Positions 51,394-60,697 of a stretch of 64,000 nt of DNA are shown piece after piece. Numbering within the stretch: the stretch's first letter is position 1; each line of letters begins with the position of its first letter. The DNA lies in contig JBNRMJ010000020.1 of assembly GCA_050309435.1 (NCBI GenBank), positions 62,001 to 126,000 of the forward strand. Reading direction: 5' to 3'. A program made the translations under genes and the position numbers. This DNA is from CAYXVJ01 sp050309435. GTDB taxonomy: Bacteria > Bacillota > Clostridia > Saccharofermentanales > Fastidiosipilaceae. The notes under the pieces are model-generated. The model worked only from the letters and a program-made list of their open reading frames with translations, was not told where the DNA came from and searched no databases.

Positions 51394-52308
51394 TTGAATG
51401 TGGTCAATATAAGCGTGGATACACTGCTAAGCGTTTTCCCCGGGTCATGGCCCGAGCGGTTGAAAGGTCTTCATTACAGTGAAAGCAGCCTGGCCGAGCT
51501 CAAGCCCAGATTCGAGAACAACTGGATTCGTCAAAGCAATTTGCATCTTAACTTGCCCGAAGAGGCGGTAACGGCACTTGGTGAACTGGCCGATCTGGTG
51601 TGGTCTAACGAAACACTCAGGCACTTTTCTCTGGCGAGCAGTCATTTCCTTTTTAATGCCGGTGATAAGGATCTCCGGGCATTTGACTGGAGTATAAGAA
51701 TCTTCGATCAATTTAATCTGACCAACAGAGGCTTGTTCTACCTGTTGTCTTATTTGACTCACATCGATAACGCTATTTCGGTTTACCGCGAACAACGTAT
51801 ACCGCTGGATTTTTTTGCCGAGACTGCCGGCAGGATTAAGTCGGTGATAAAGAGAGAAGAAGACGGCAGTTATCACTTTTCGGATTACGAGTTTCTCTGC
51901 TGTTTATGCGAAGGGAAAGTAATCAATCTTAACGGAGTGTTCTTTATACCATCCAAATGGGAAGACTGCTACGGCATCTGGAGAAACGGCCTTACGGGAG
52001 AACTTCGTGAAGTAGAAATAGCCCGGGGACAGGCGACGGACCAGATCAGCCTGACGACAAGGGCCAGAGAACAAGGGCTTGATCTCAATTTATGGCAGTT
52101 GAAACTTAAGCCGGGCGATAAAATTCTTATGCTGCTTGAAGCAAATAAGACTCATTGCTCAAATGACATCAGTCATTCACTCGTACTGGCGGATCGCTTT
52201 TTTAAGGATCCCGACCATTTTCATAATTTTGTAGCCTTTGACTTCCGGACTTGCCGAGGTGGCGATTCGATCCGGAATCTGACAATAGTCCTGCGGGAGG
52301 AGTTATAG
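51394..52308 (+). CDS. Unrecognised protein, possible two-domain acyltransferase relative
   Basis: 304 residues, soluble, no signal peptide or membrane span. TTG 51394 is supported by GAGGTGG (51381-51387). The N-terminal half is helical, with LTNRGLFYLLSYLTHIDNAI and VYREQRIPLDFFAETAGRI; the C-terminal half is beta-rich with LKPGDKILMLLEANKTHCSN then ISHSLVLADRFF. This layout reminds me of clostridial proteins with an N-terminal NAT_N-type helical domain and a GNAT-like C-terminal domain, where a P-G-D-x-V-L strand is followed by a ligand loop and an S-L-x-x-A-x-x-F-F helix. The match is by eye and the ligand loop differs (LEANKTH rather than HIP), so no function is assigned. It leads the miaB-mutSL-miaA operon, three bases before miaB. 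Confidence 0.6.
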   Translation: MNVVNISVDTLLSVFPGSWPERLKGLHYSESSLAELKPRFENNWIRQSNLHLNLPEEAVTALGELADLVWSNETLRHFSLASSHFLFNAGDKDLRAFDWSIRIFDQFNLTNRGLFYLLSYLTHIDNAISVYREQRIPLDFFAETAGRIKSVIKREEDGSYHFSDYEFLCCLCEGKVINLNGVFFIPSKWEDCYGIWRNGLTGELREVEIARGQATDQISLTTRAREQGLDLNLWQLKLKPGDKILMLLEANKTHCSNDISHSLVLADRFFKDPDHFHNFVAFDFRTCRGGDSIRNLTIVLREEL

Positions 52309-52311
52309 ATC

Positions 52312-53790
52312 TTGAGAATTAAGACAGATGAAGAGCGTTTGGTACAGCAATCCGAACTGGATCGCCAGACCGGCTTTGCCAATGATATTAAGGCCATGAA
52401 CACGACGGAAAAGAAGTATTTCATTCTGACGTTTGGTTGTCAACTAAACGAAAACGATTCACAGAAGATGGCAGGCAATCTGAACAACATGAATTATGTT
52501 CGCGCCGGCCGTATCGAAGATGCCGATTTCGTCATCATCAATACCTGCAGCGTTCGCGAGAATGCCGACGACCGTTTCTATGGTAATCTCGGTCGCATCA
52601 AAAATCTGAGAAAAGACAAACCCGATCTGCTGGTGGCAGTTTGCGGCTGTATGATGAAAATCGAAGAACACGTCGATAAGATTCGTCGCAGCTATCCTTT
52701 TGTCGACTTGATTTTCGGCCCGTCCGATATCTATCGCATGCCCGAGCTTTTATGGAGAAGACTGCAGGGAAGCAAGCGGGTATATGACGTTGGTGAAGCC
52801 GATCTGATAGCCGAAGGCGTGCATGTCGTACACGAACGTAAACACCGTGCTCTCTGCACGATCAGTTACGGATGCAATAATTTCTGTACGTTCTGTATCG
52901 TTCCTTATACCCGCGGCCGCGAACGCAGCCGTCGTCCCGGTGATGTTCTGGCGGAGGTCATTTCGCTGGCTAATAACGGATTTTCCGAAGTCATGCTACT
53001 GGGGCAGAACGTAAACTCATACGGACTCGATATTCCGGAAGAAGACCGCATCGATTTCGCGGATCTGCTGACGGCAATCTGCGAGAAAAGCGATATCCGC
53101 CTGATTCGTTTCATGACATCGCACCCGAAAGATATCTCTTTGAAACTACTTGACGTCATGGCGCGTTATCCGCAGATCGAGCGACACCTGCATCTTCCTT
53201 TGCAATCGGGATCCGATCGCATCTTAAAGAAAATGAACCGTCGCTATACGTCCGAGCATTATCTTTCGATCGTCGAAGAGGCCAAATCGCGAATCCCCGG
53301 TCTTTCCATCAGTACGGACATCATCGTCGGTTATCCGGGCGAAACGGAAGAAGACTTCCAGATGACCTTGGACATGGTGGAAAAGGTAGGCTATGACAGT
53401 GCATTTACCTTCCAGTATTCTCCTAGAATCGGAACTCCTGCTGCCGTTATGGTCGAACAGGTACCGCAGGAAGTTGTAACCGAACGATTCGATCGTCTGA
53501 TTGCTTTACAAAACGAAAATGCACTTAGAAGCAACCAGAGAATAGTCGGACGGGAAGTCGAGGTCCTGATCGAAGGCGCGTCCGATCATCGGGTAGATAT
53601 GCTGACCGGAAGAAGTTCGGACAACCGTCTGATTAACTTCTCGATCTCTGCCGAACTGCTCCGGCAGTATGAGCTGGATGCGCTCACCGACAGTCAGCTG
53701 GGTGCCGAGCTCGAAGGCCGCTTCGCGATGGTAGAAGTGACAAATGCCCGTACATTCTCGCTCGAAGGCGAATTCAGATCATTTACCTGA
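52312..53790 (+). CDS. miaB: tRNA-2-methylthio-N6-dimethylallyladenosine synthase MiaB
   Basis: Radical-SAM methylthiotransferase acting on i6A37, the product of MiaA encoded later in the operon. Cluster cysteines: ILTFGCQLNENDSQKMAG, IINTCSVRENAD and VAVCGCMMKIEEH. Radical-SAM motif ISYGCNNFCTFCIVPYTRGR near 183-202; C-terminal TRAM domain about 425-490. TTG 52312 has AGGAG 9 bases upstream and yields 492 residues with a 35-residue N-terminal extension; ATG 52396 would give the core length. Confidence 0.95.
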   Translation: MRIKTDEERLVQQSELDRQTGFANDIKAMNTTEKKYFILTFGCQLNENDSQKMAGNLNNMNYVRAGRIEDADFVIINTCSVRENADDRFYGNLGRIKNLRKDKPDLLVAVCGCMMKIEEHVDKIRRSYPFVDLIFGPSDIYRMPELLWRRLQGSKRVYDVGEADLIAEGVHVVHERKHRALCTISYGCNNFCTFCIVPYTRGRERSRRPGDVLAEVISLANNGFSEVMLLGQNVNSYGLDIPEEDRIDFADLLTAICEKSDIRLIRFMTSHPKDISLKLLDVMARYPQIERHLHLPLQSGSDRILKKMNRRYTSEHYLSIVEEAKSRIPGLSISTDIIVGYPGETEEDFQMTLDMVEKVGYDSAFTFQYSPRIGTPAAVMVEQVPQEVVTERFDRLIALQNENALRSNQRIVGREVEVLIEGASDHRVDMLTGRSSDNRLINFSISAELLRQYELDALTDSQLGAELEGRFAMVEVTNARTFSLEGEFRSFT

Positions 53791-53838
53791 TCCGATAACT
53801 ATAACTAAACCAAATATTTATAGAAGGAAAGTGACAGT

Positions 53839-56484
53839 TTGGCTAAGCTAATAGACAAAATCGACATGGACACGCTCTCGCCCATGATGAAGCAGTACAT
53901 CGAAGTGAAAAAGCAATATGACGACTGCATCTTGTTTTTTCGACTCGGTGACTTTTACGAGATGTTTTTCGACGACGCTCTGACTGCTTCGCGAGAGCTG
54001 GAAATAGCGCTGACCAGCCGCGATTGCGGACAGGCTGATCGTGCCCCGATGTGCGGGGTTCCGTATCATGCCGCCGAAAACTACATAGCCAAGTTAAACG
54101 CCAAACACTATAAAGTCGCCATCTGCGAACAGATGGAAGATCCTTCGCTGGCCAAAGGTATTGTACGCCGGCAAGTCGTTCGCGTCATCACGCCGGGTAC
54201 GGTAACCGATGTCAAAAATCTTGACAGCAGCAGTAACAACTTCATTCTTTCTGTTTATCGACAGGGGAAATTCTTTGGCTTGTCGGCGCTCGACATAACA
54301 ACAGGCGAGTTTGAAGCCCAGGCTCTGGCCATGGGCGCCACGGAAATTAAGCTCCTGGACGAGATTTCCCGTTACAGACCCGCAGAACTCGTATGCAATC
54401 GGGATTTCTCTGATCATGAAGTCTTAAGAGGCTATACCAAGGATCATCCGATATCCGTCACGGTTCTAAGCGATGACGATTTTAGCTGCGAGCCTTATCA
54501 AAGTTATCTGGATATTCAAAGCGACAAGCGAATCCTATGGGATCAGGCTGCAGCCGGCTTATTGGCTTACATTGAATCCACGCAAGGTCAGATACCCTCG
54601 CATATTCATCGTCTTCGTCTTGTGCTGGAAGGCGAGTATATGGAGATGGACAGTACGGCCAGAAGAAATCTCGAGCTCACCGCAACACTTCGAGATAAAC
54701 AAAAACGTGGAAGTTTGCTCTGGGTTCTCGACCGTTGCAAAACGGCTATGGGATCTCGCATGCTGCGCCGCTGGATCGAGCAGCCGCTTATCAATCCGCA
54801 TGATATTTTATATCGCCAGGAAGGTGTCGCCGAACTCTACGAGCGTTTTATGCAACGTCAGGAGCTGCGCGAAGTCTTAAGCGGCATGCATGATATTGAA
54901 CGGCTTTCCGGAAAGATGGCTATGGGACACGCCAATGCCCATGATCTTTTATCCCTGCTTTCGTCTTTGGAGAAACTGCCGGCGATCATTCATACGATTG
55001 CCGATGCCAAGGCCGGGATTCTCGCTGACTGTTATAAGGATCTGGATCCCATGGAAGATATCCGAAGCTTAATCTCGACGGCGATCAACCCTGATGCGCC
55101 TGTTGCCTTGAAAGAAGGTCACTTGATCAAAGCAGGATACAACGAGGAAGTCGACCGGCTCAGAGAAATGGCCGAAAACGGTCAGCAGTGGATTTTAGAT
55201 CTGGAAAGTCGCGAGCGCATCGCAACAAACATAAAGACTCTGAAAATCGGGTACAACAAGGTTTTCGGTTACTATATCGAAGTTACCAGGGCCAATGCCG
55301 GCTTGGTGCCCGATCACTATACGAGAAAGCAGACGCTGGTTAACGCCGAACGTTATATCACGGCCGAGCTCAAGGATATGGAGGATTCCATTCTCGGTGC
55401 TGCCACACGATCCGTTCAACTCGAATACGAGACTTTCCTGGAAGTACGTGAAACGGTCAAGAATGCCTCGGACCGCTTACTGACCATAGCACATGCTCTG
55501 GCCACTCTCGATGTCCTGCAAGCACTTGCAGAGACCGCGGAGCGCGAACAATACTGCAGACCGGCCGTAGACGACAGTGAAGTGATTGATATCGAGGACG
55601 GACGTCATCCGGTCGTGGAACGTATGCTTCCCGGAGGCGCGTTTGTTCCGAACGATACCTATCTGCATACATCAGAGCAAAAACTACTAATAGTCACGGG
55701 ACCGAATATGGGTGGTAAATCCACTTACATGAGACAAGTTGCGTTATCGGTCATCCTGGCTCAGATCGGGAGTTTTGTTCCGGCTAAATCCGCGCACATC
55801 GGCATCGCGGACCGGGTTTTCACAAGAATCGGAGCATCCGACGATCTGGCGGCCGGCGATTCCACTTTCATGGTGGAAATGAAGGAAATGGCCACAATTC
55901 TGAAGTATAAAACCCGTCGCAGTTTGCTGATTCTAGATGAAATCGGTCGCGGAACCAGTACCTACGACGGTTTATCTATCGCCTGGGCCGTGATCGAAAA
56001 GATCGCCGGGAAATACGGTGACGGTTGCAGGACACTCTTTGCCACGCACTACCACGAACTGGTCGATCTCGAACAACAGATCGAAGGTGTGGTCAACTAT
56101 CATGTGGCAGTCGAAGAAAGAGGGAAAGATATTATCTTTCTCCATAAAATCATGCGCGGAGGAAGCGATGACAGTTTCGGTATCGAGGTGGCTAAGCTGG
56201 CAGGCGTACCGGCGGATGTTGTTGCCAGATCCCGGGAAATTCTGAAAGTTCTGGAAGAGGCGAACTCGGGAAAAAACAAGCTTCGCATCCGTCGACAGGT
56301 CAAACAGATGGAAGGCCAGCAGGACCTATTCAATACCTCGCTGTCTCTTCGCGAGTACGACGACATTATCGAAGAACTCCAGAGCATGGATCTTCATGCC
56401 ATGACGCCGCTTGATGCATTGAACAAGCTATATGATTTAAGTCTGCGCTCCAAAGATATCAAACTGAAGCAGGGAAAGGGATAA
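53839..56484 (+). CDS. mutS: DNA mismatch repair protein MutS
   Basis: Recognises mismatches. Mismatch-binding domain I carries RLGDFYEMFFDDA (Phe-X-Glu intercalation motif is FYE). Clamp and lever domains follow; the ATPase has Walker A VTGPNMGGKSTYMRQVAL near 620 and Walker B LLILDEIGRGTSTYDGLSIA, then LFATHYHELVDLE. The C-terminus is normal (881 residues). Start TTG 53839 with AAGGA about 10 bases upstream. Preceded by miaB and followed by mutL after three bases. Confidence 0.97.
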   Translation: MAKLIDKIDMDTLSPMMKQYIEVKKQYDDCILFFRLGDFYEMFFDDALTASRELEIALTSRDCGQADRAPMCGVPYHAAENYIAKLNAKHYKVAICEQMEDPSLAKGIVRRQVVRVITPGTVTDVKNLDSSSNNFILSVYRQGKFFGLSALDITTGEFEAQALAMGATEIKLLDEISRYRPAELVCNRDFSDHEVLRGYTKDHPISVTVLSDDDFSCEPYQSYLDIQSDKRILWDQAAAGLLAYIESTQGQIPSHIHRLRLVLEGEYMEMDSTARRNLELTATLRDKQKRGSLLWVLDRCKTAMGSRMLRRWIEQPLINPHDILYRQEGVAELYERFMQRQELREVLSGMHDIERLSGKMAMGHANAHDLLSLLSSLEKLPAIIHTIADAKAGILADCYKDLDPMEDIRSLISTAINPDAPVALKEGHLIKAGYNEEVDRLREMAENGQQWILDLESRERIATNIKTLKIGYNKVFGYYIEVTRANAGLVPDHYTRKQTLVNAERYITAELKDMEDSILGAATRSVQLEYETFLEVRETVKNASDRLLTIAHALATLDVLQALAETAEREQYCRPAVDDSEVIDIEDGRHPVVERMLPGGAFVPNDTYLHTSEQKLLIVTGPNMGGKSTYMRQVALSVILAQIGSFVPAKSAHIGIADRVFTRIGASDDLAAGDSTFMVEMKEMATILKYKTRRSLLILDEIGRGTSTYDGLSIAWAVIEKIAGKYGDGCRTLFATHYHELVDLEQQIEGVVNYHVAVEERGKDIIFLHKIMRGGSDDSFGIEVAKLAGVPADVVARSREILKVLEEANSGKNKLRIRRQVKQMEGQQDLFNTSLSLREYDDIIEELQSMDLHAMTPLDALNKLYDLSLRSKDIKLKQGKG

Positions 56485-56487
56485 GCG

Positions 56488-58425
56488 ATGGGTTTTATCA
56501 AACAGCTCGATATCATTACGGCCAACAGCATTGCCGCCGGCGAGGTGGTAGAGAGACCGGCTTCCGTTGTCAAGGAGCTCTGCGAGAATGCCATTGATGC
56601 CGGAGCAAGTTTTATCAGTATCGATATCAATCAAGGAGGCATCAGATCGATCCAAGTAACGGATAATGGCTGCGGCATGGACAGCGAAGACGCACTCGCG
56701 GCTTTCGAAGCGCACGCCACGAGCAAACTACGGCATATCAGTGATCTGGAATCCTTGTCTTCCATGGGTTTTCGAGGCGAAGCTCTGCCTTCGATCGCTT
56801 CGGTCTCTCAGGTGACTCTAAAAACCAGGCAAGTCGGAGCTCCCTCCGGTACCATGGTGAAAATCTCGAGCGGAGTTTTGGAAGAACATGTGCCCGTGGG
56901 TACAGCAGAAGGTACTTCGGTATTAATAGAGAATTTATTCTTCAATGTTCCTGCCAGACATAAGTTTTTGAAGAAAGATGCGACAGAAGCTGCCAAGGTT
57001 GCGGATGTAGTGAATCGTCTGGTTCTGGCCCGACCTGATATTTCTTTTCTTCTGCGTAGAGACGGTAAAGTCATTTTGCATTCGCCGGGCAACTCCGACC
57101 TGGCTGCTGCTGTCTATACGGTCTTCGGTCGCGAAGTTCAGCAGGCATCGTTTTTTATTCAACAACCGGATCAAAGCAACCCGGTGAAAGTCAGCGGTAT
57201 GATCGGTCGCCCGACAGTTGCGAGACGAAGCCGTATGGGACAAGTCATCTTCGTAAACGGGCGCAGCGTACAATCACCGATGCTGAATAAAGCCATCGAC
57301 GAAGCCTATCGAAGTCTACTGATGAAGGGCGAATTTGCTTTTGCCGTATTGAAAGTTGAAGTACCTCAGAGTCTTGTCGACGTAAACGTGCATCCTCAGA
57401 AACTGGAAGTGCGTTTCTGGAACGAAGCACAGGTCTTTTCGGCTGTATTGCATGCCCTTCGCGACAGCCTTTACAATAATCTCGAGATCAAGAGCGAGAG
57501 CGTTCAATCAGAAATAGAAGAGCGAGAAAAGCTCTCGATAGGAAAAACGGAAGCTAAAACAGACATTCTGCCTCTGACGCAAGCGGAGAAGTCTACACCT
57601 GTTACGGATATTCGTAGCAGCATGAAAGATTTCAGCGAGCGAGGAGAAATAACTGATCGCGAAGAAGAACTACGCCAAGTAAGCGAAGTCGCCGAAGTAA
57701 GGGAAACACCCGATGTATCATCAAAGCAAAATATATCATTCGAAAATAAGCAGTTGGTACTCGCAGATGACTCGGACAACTATCAGCAGACCGAAGTAAA
57801 TTCTGATATGAAGCATCCCGATCTGCTTCCTCTCCTGAAGGCCAAAATAAGCGGAGTCCTGTTTACGACTTACATTATTTTAGAGCACGATGACGAATAT
57901 ACAGTCATCGATCAGCATGCCGCCCACGAGAAAATTCTATTCGAACGATTGATCGAACAAGCACGCACAAATCAATCCGCTCATAGTCAAATCCTTTTAA
58001 CACCGGAGATTATGCGGATGAGCCAGGCGGAGATGGTTATTCTTGAAAGCGAAAAAGATTTTTTCGAAGCACTGGGTTTCCAATATGATACATTCGGCGA
58101 GCAAAGAATAGCCCTTCGTTCGGTTCCTGCCAGTGCAGTCGGAAAACATGCCGGCGAAACGCTCCATGCCGCACTAGACGAGATTATCGCGAATGACTCG
58201 AATCTGGGGCTTAAAGCAGACCGCGACGATGTCTATCTGGCTATTGCCACGGCAGCTTGTAAAGCTGCCATAAAGGCTCACGACGTCATCAGTACTCCGG
58301 AGATACAGAGTCTGATTCAAGATCTCCTGACGCTGGAGAACCCTTATCAATGCCCCCACGGACGCCCTGTCTTTGTTAGATCGACGAGAAAAGAGCTGGA
58401 GAAGCGTTTCCGCCGTATAGTTTGA
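56488..58425 (+). CDS. mutL: DNA mismatch repair protein MutL (with endonuclease motif)
   Basis: GHKL ATPase that couples MutS to strand incision. N-terminal motifs: NSIAAGEVVERPASVVKELC, DNGCGM, ATSKL and GFRGEALPSIASVSQV. A variable acidic linker lies about 340-440. The C-terminal domain has VIDQHAAHEKILFERL near 475, the DQHA(X)2E(X)4E metal endonuclease motif absent from E. coli MutL, plus ACKAAIKAHD and CPHGRPVF. So this organism probably nicks DNA with MutL itself, with no need of MutH. Confidence 0.96.
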   Translation: MGFIKQLDIITANSIAAGEVVERPASVVKELCENAIDAGASFISIDINQGGIRSIQVTDNGCGMDSEDALAAFEAHATSKLRHISDLESLSSMGFRGEALPSIASVSQVTLKTRQVGAPSGTMVKISSGVLEEHVPVGTAEGTSVLIENLFFNVPARHKFLKKDATEAAKVADVVNRLVLARPDISFLLRRDGKVILHSPGNSDLAAAVYTVFGREVQQASFFIQQPDQSNPVKVSGMIGRPTVARRSRMGQVIFVNGRSVQSPMLNKAIDEAYRSLLMKGEFAFAVLKVEVPQSLVDVNVHPQKLEVRFWNEAQVFSAVLHALRDSLYNNLEIKSESVQSEIEEREKLSIGKTEAKTDILPLTQAEKSTPVTDIRSSMKDFSERGEITDREEELRQVSEVAEVRETPDVSSKQNISFENKQLVLADDSDNYQQTEVNSDMKHPDLLPLLKAKISGVLFTTYIILEHDDEYTVIDQHAAHEKILFERLIEQARTNQSAHSQILLTPEIMRMSQAEMVILESEKDFFEALGFQYDTFGEQRIALRSVPASAVGKHAGETLHAALDEIIANDSNLGLKADRDDVYLAIATAACKAAIKAHDVISTPEIQSLIQDLLTLENPYQCPHGRPVFVRSTRKELEKRFRRIV

Positions 58426-58443
58426 TTTTGAAAGGCAAAACGA

Positions 58444-59385
58444 ATGTCTATCTTAAACAAAATACTTGTGATCACAGGACCGACCGCCAGCGGTAAATCT
58501 TCGCTGGCTATGAGTCTTGCCCAAAAACTTGACGGGGAGATCATATCGGCCGACTCGATGCAGGTTTATCGCAAGCTTGATATCGGAACCGCCAAACCAA
58601 CCCCTGAAGATCGACAAAAAATCGCACATCACTTACTGGATATCTGCGATCCGGATGAACGCTTCACGGTCGCCACATATTTACGGTTAGCCAGAGAAAA
58701 AATAAGAGATATCCTGGATCGCGGAAAATCGCTTATCGTTTGCGGGGGTACCGGTCTGTATGTCAAAGCTCTTGTCGAAGGGCTGGATTTCGAAGACGAA
58801 GAAGAGGATATGTCGATTCGCAAGATGCTTGGCGATAGATTGGAAAAAGAGGGGCACCAGGCGTTGTACGACGAGCTTGATCGACTGGATCCGGAAGCTG
58901 CCAAAGCGACACATCCCAACAACGCAACAAGAGTGATCCGCTCTCTGGAGATTATCTATCAGACCGGCAAACCTGCGACTGTCTACAGACGGGAAACTGC
59001 CGAAGCGGGACAAGCTCGTGAAAAAGAGTTTGACTTTTCCGTATATCTGCCTCGCTTCGAACGAGAGGTCTTGTACGACAGGATCAACAGGCGCGTCGAT
59101 ATCATGATCCGGGAAGGTTTGACGGACGAGGCGCGTTATCTTATGGATTTGAATCTTGATAGCCATGCCACGGCTCTCCAAGCTATCGGCTATAAAGAGC
59201 TCTTTCCTTATCTGAAAGGAGAGGAAAGCCTTGAGGAATCCGTGGAACGTCTGAAAATGGCAAGCAGACGCTATGCGAAAAGACAGCTTACCTGGTACAG
59301 ACCGATTTCCTGGGTTCGCGAAATCGACGGAAACCAGACACCTGATCAAAACGCTGATTTTATCATCCGGCAGAACATGGATTAA
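58444..59385 (+). CDS. miaA: tRNA dimethylallyltransferase MiaA
   Basis: Adds dimethylallyl to A37 of tRNAs reading UNN codons, giving the substrate for MiaB. P-loop ITGPTASGKSSLAMSLA at 9-25; IISADSMQVYRKLDIGTAKP; and ALQAIGYKELFPYLKGE. The zinc-finger-like C-terminal segment found in longer eukaryotic forms is absent, as expected. Length 313 is normal. AAAGG lies upstream of ATG 58444. hfq comes next, as in many bacteria (miaA-hfq). Confidence 0.96.
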   Translation: MSILNKILVITGPTASGKSSLAMSLAQKLDGEIISADSMQVYRKLDIGTAKPTPEDRQKIAHHLLDICDPDERFTVATYLRLAREKIRDILDRGKSLIVCGGTGLYVKALVEGLDFEDEEEDMSIRKMLGDRLEKEGHQALYDELDRLDPEAAKATHPNNATRVIRSLEIIYQTGKPATVYRRETAEAGQAREKEFDFSVYLPRFEREVLYDRINRRVDIMIREGLTDEARYLMDLNLDSHATALQAIGYKELFPYLKGEESLEESVERLKMASRRYAKRQLTWYRPISWVREIDGNQTPDQNADFIIRQNMD

Positions 59386-59512
59386 TGAGCTGTTTCAGGC
59401 TATGCTTTTGCTTTAAAGCGATTGTAATACTTTCAGCATAATATAATATAGGCTATAAGCGTAATGACTATTATAAAGTTTATTTGGCAAGCCATAACCG
59501 TTAGGAACAGTG

Positions 59513-59542
59513 AAAGGAGGGACTGTCAGATGCTCTGACAGT
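59513..59542 (+). promoter_or_regulatory. Hairpin-separated ribosome site of the hfq-like gene
   Basis: AAAGGAGG (59513-59520) is 29 bases from the ATG at 59550, too far for normal use. A perfect 9-bp hairpin, ACTGTCAGA (59522-59530), loop TGC, TCTGACAGT (59534-59542), lies between. If folded out, the effective spacing is about 8 bases. The frame is open back to a TGA at 59511, with no ATG, GTG or TTG closer to the SD; an ATG at 59530 leads only to M-L-stop. Confidence 0.65.
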
Positions 59543-59549
59543 AATTACT

Positions 59550-60053
59550 ATGTCGCATTTAAAGAAAGAGTATAATTCGAACAAAACGCAGCATACAGCG
59601 GTTTTCAGAAGACGGATCGATGAGAAAAATCAAGTAAAACCCGAAACAAAAACACGCTATGCCGCATCGGCCTTAAACTATCCGGACCGTCATACAGGAC
59701 TTTCCAATACATATGATCAACAGGAGTCAATGTTTCATCAGGCTGCGAAAAAAAACGATGCAGTTCGCTGGCAACAGAATTACAGCACGCAGGACATATA
59801 TCTCGGGCATTGTGTCAGCGAAGGATTGATCGTTGATATTCTCATGAAAAATGACTCTACCCGTCGCGGACGCATAGAGTCATATGATAACTGGAGTCTC
59901 CTGGTAGCTTACGAAGGGAAGAGGAGCTTGTTGTTTAAGTCCGGTGTGATGGCCATAACTGCTGCCAATGGCGATGAATCATATAACAAGGATTACTTCG
60001 GGGCACAACACTTATCAGACTTTAGTTCTGAATACTCCCACAACCCGGCCTAA
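59550..60053 (+). CDS. hfq: Hfq-like Sm-domain RNA-binding protein with long N-terminal extension
   Basis: Sm core at residues 81-138 (QDIYLGHCVSEGLIVDILMK, RGRIESYDNWSLLVAYEGKR, SLLFKSGVMAITAA) placed directly after miaA, the classic hfq position. Two features are odd. First, an 80-residue N-terminal extension, basic and polar (Lys, Arg, Gln, Asn), where ordinary Hfq has about 6. Second, the Sm2 motif reads FKSGVMAI instead of the usual YKHAIS, so the RNA-binding His is missing. A 27-residue tail follows. It has its own possible promoter (TATAAT at 59442-59447, no clear -35). The last 39 bases overlap the 3' end of lexA on the opposite strand. Confidence 0.75.
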   Translation: MSHLKKEYNSNKTQHTAVFRRRIDEKNQVKPETKTRYAASALNYPDRHTGLSNTYDQQESMFHQAAKKNDAVRWQQNYSTQDIYLGHCVSEGLIVDILMKNDSTRRGRIESYDNWSLLVAYEGKRSLLFKSGVMAITAANGDESYNKDYFGAQHLSDFSSEYSHNPA

Positions 60054-60656
60054 AATCTGACAATCATCAGAGTAAAAAGGAATTATGTCATACGCTTCAT
60101 TTTCCGGTTGAAGATACGGGCGACCCTGATGCGATATCAAACGCTTTACGGTCGCTTCTTCACCCAGAAGAGCCACGATAATGTCACCCAAAGCCGCGGC
60201 ACGCTGTTGTTTGACGACCACGTAATCTCCGTCTAAAATCGCCGCATCGATCATGCTGTCGCCTCGAACCTTAAGCATAAACATATCTTTACCGGACGGG
60301 AAGAGGTCCGCTGACAGGGGGAGCATGCGCTCGATCTGTTCGTTGGCCAGAATGGGAACACCGGCCGTAACCGTTCCGATCAAAGGGATATATTTCACAG
60401 GATCGTGATCTTCGTTTAAAACATCGCCTTCGATCAATTTAATGGCACGTCTTTTTCCGGTTTCGTAGGTTAGACGTCCCTGATCTTCCAAACGTTTTAA
60501 ATGAGTGTGCACGGTTGAAGTCGATTTAACACCGACACCGTCGCAAATATCTCTTACGGAAGGGGCATAGCCGTTTTCCGTTATATATTCGCTTATATAT
60601 TCAAAAATTAAGTCCGAAGTTTCATCTAAATTCGAACGTGTAAATTTACTTGTCAT
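60015..60656 (-). CDS. lexA: LexA repressor
   Basis: SOS repressor, 213 residues. N-terminal winged helix: APSVRDICDGVGVKSTSTVH then THLKRLEDQGRL. Self-cleavage site A98-G99 in GTVTAGVPI; catalytic Ser134 in RGDSMIDAAI and Lys171 in EEATVKRL. ATG (complement of 60654-60656) is chosen because GGAGG lies 8 bases before it; an upstream in-frame TTG (60677) includes the ribosome site itself. It converges on the hfq-like gene and overlaps it by 39 bases. Confidence 0.97.
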   Translation of the reverse strand: MTSKFTRSNLDETSDLIFEYISEYITENGYAPSVRDICDGVGVKSTSTVHTHLKRLEDQGRLTYETGKRRAIKLIEGDVLNEDHDPVKYIPLIGTVTAGVPILANEQIERMLPLSADLFPSGKDMFMLKVRGDSMIDAAILDGDYVVVKQQRAAALGDIIVALLGEEATVKRLISHQGRPYLQPENEAYDIIPFYSDDCQILGRVVGVFRTKV

Positions 60657-60697
60657 ACGAGCTACCTCCAGCAGCAATTAAAGCCCTTATTACATGT

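Noticed and set aside
58687..59349. Minus-strand open frame of 220 codons opposite miaA
   Set aside because: No start signal and full overlap with a conserved gene.
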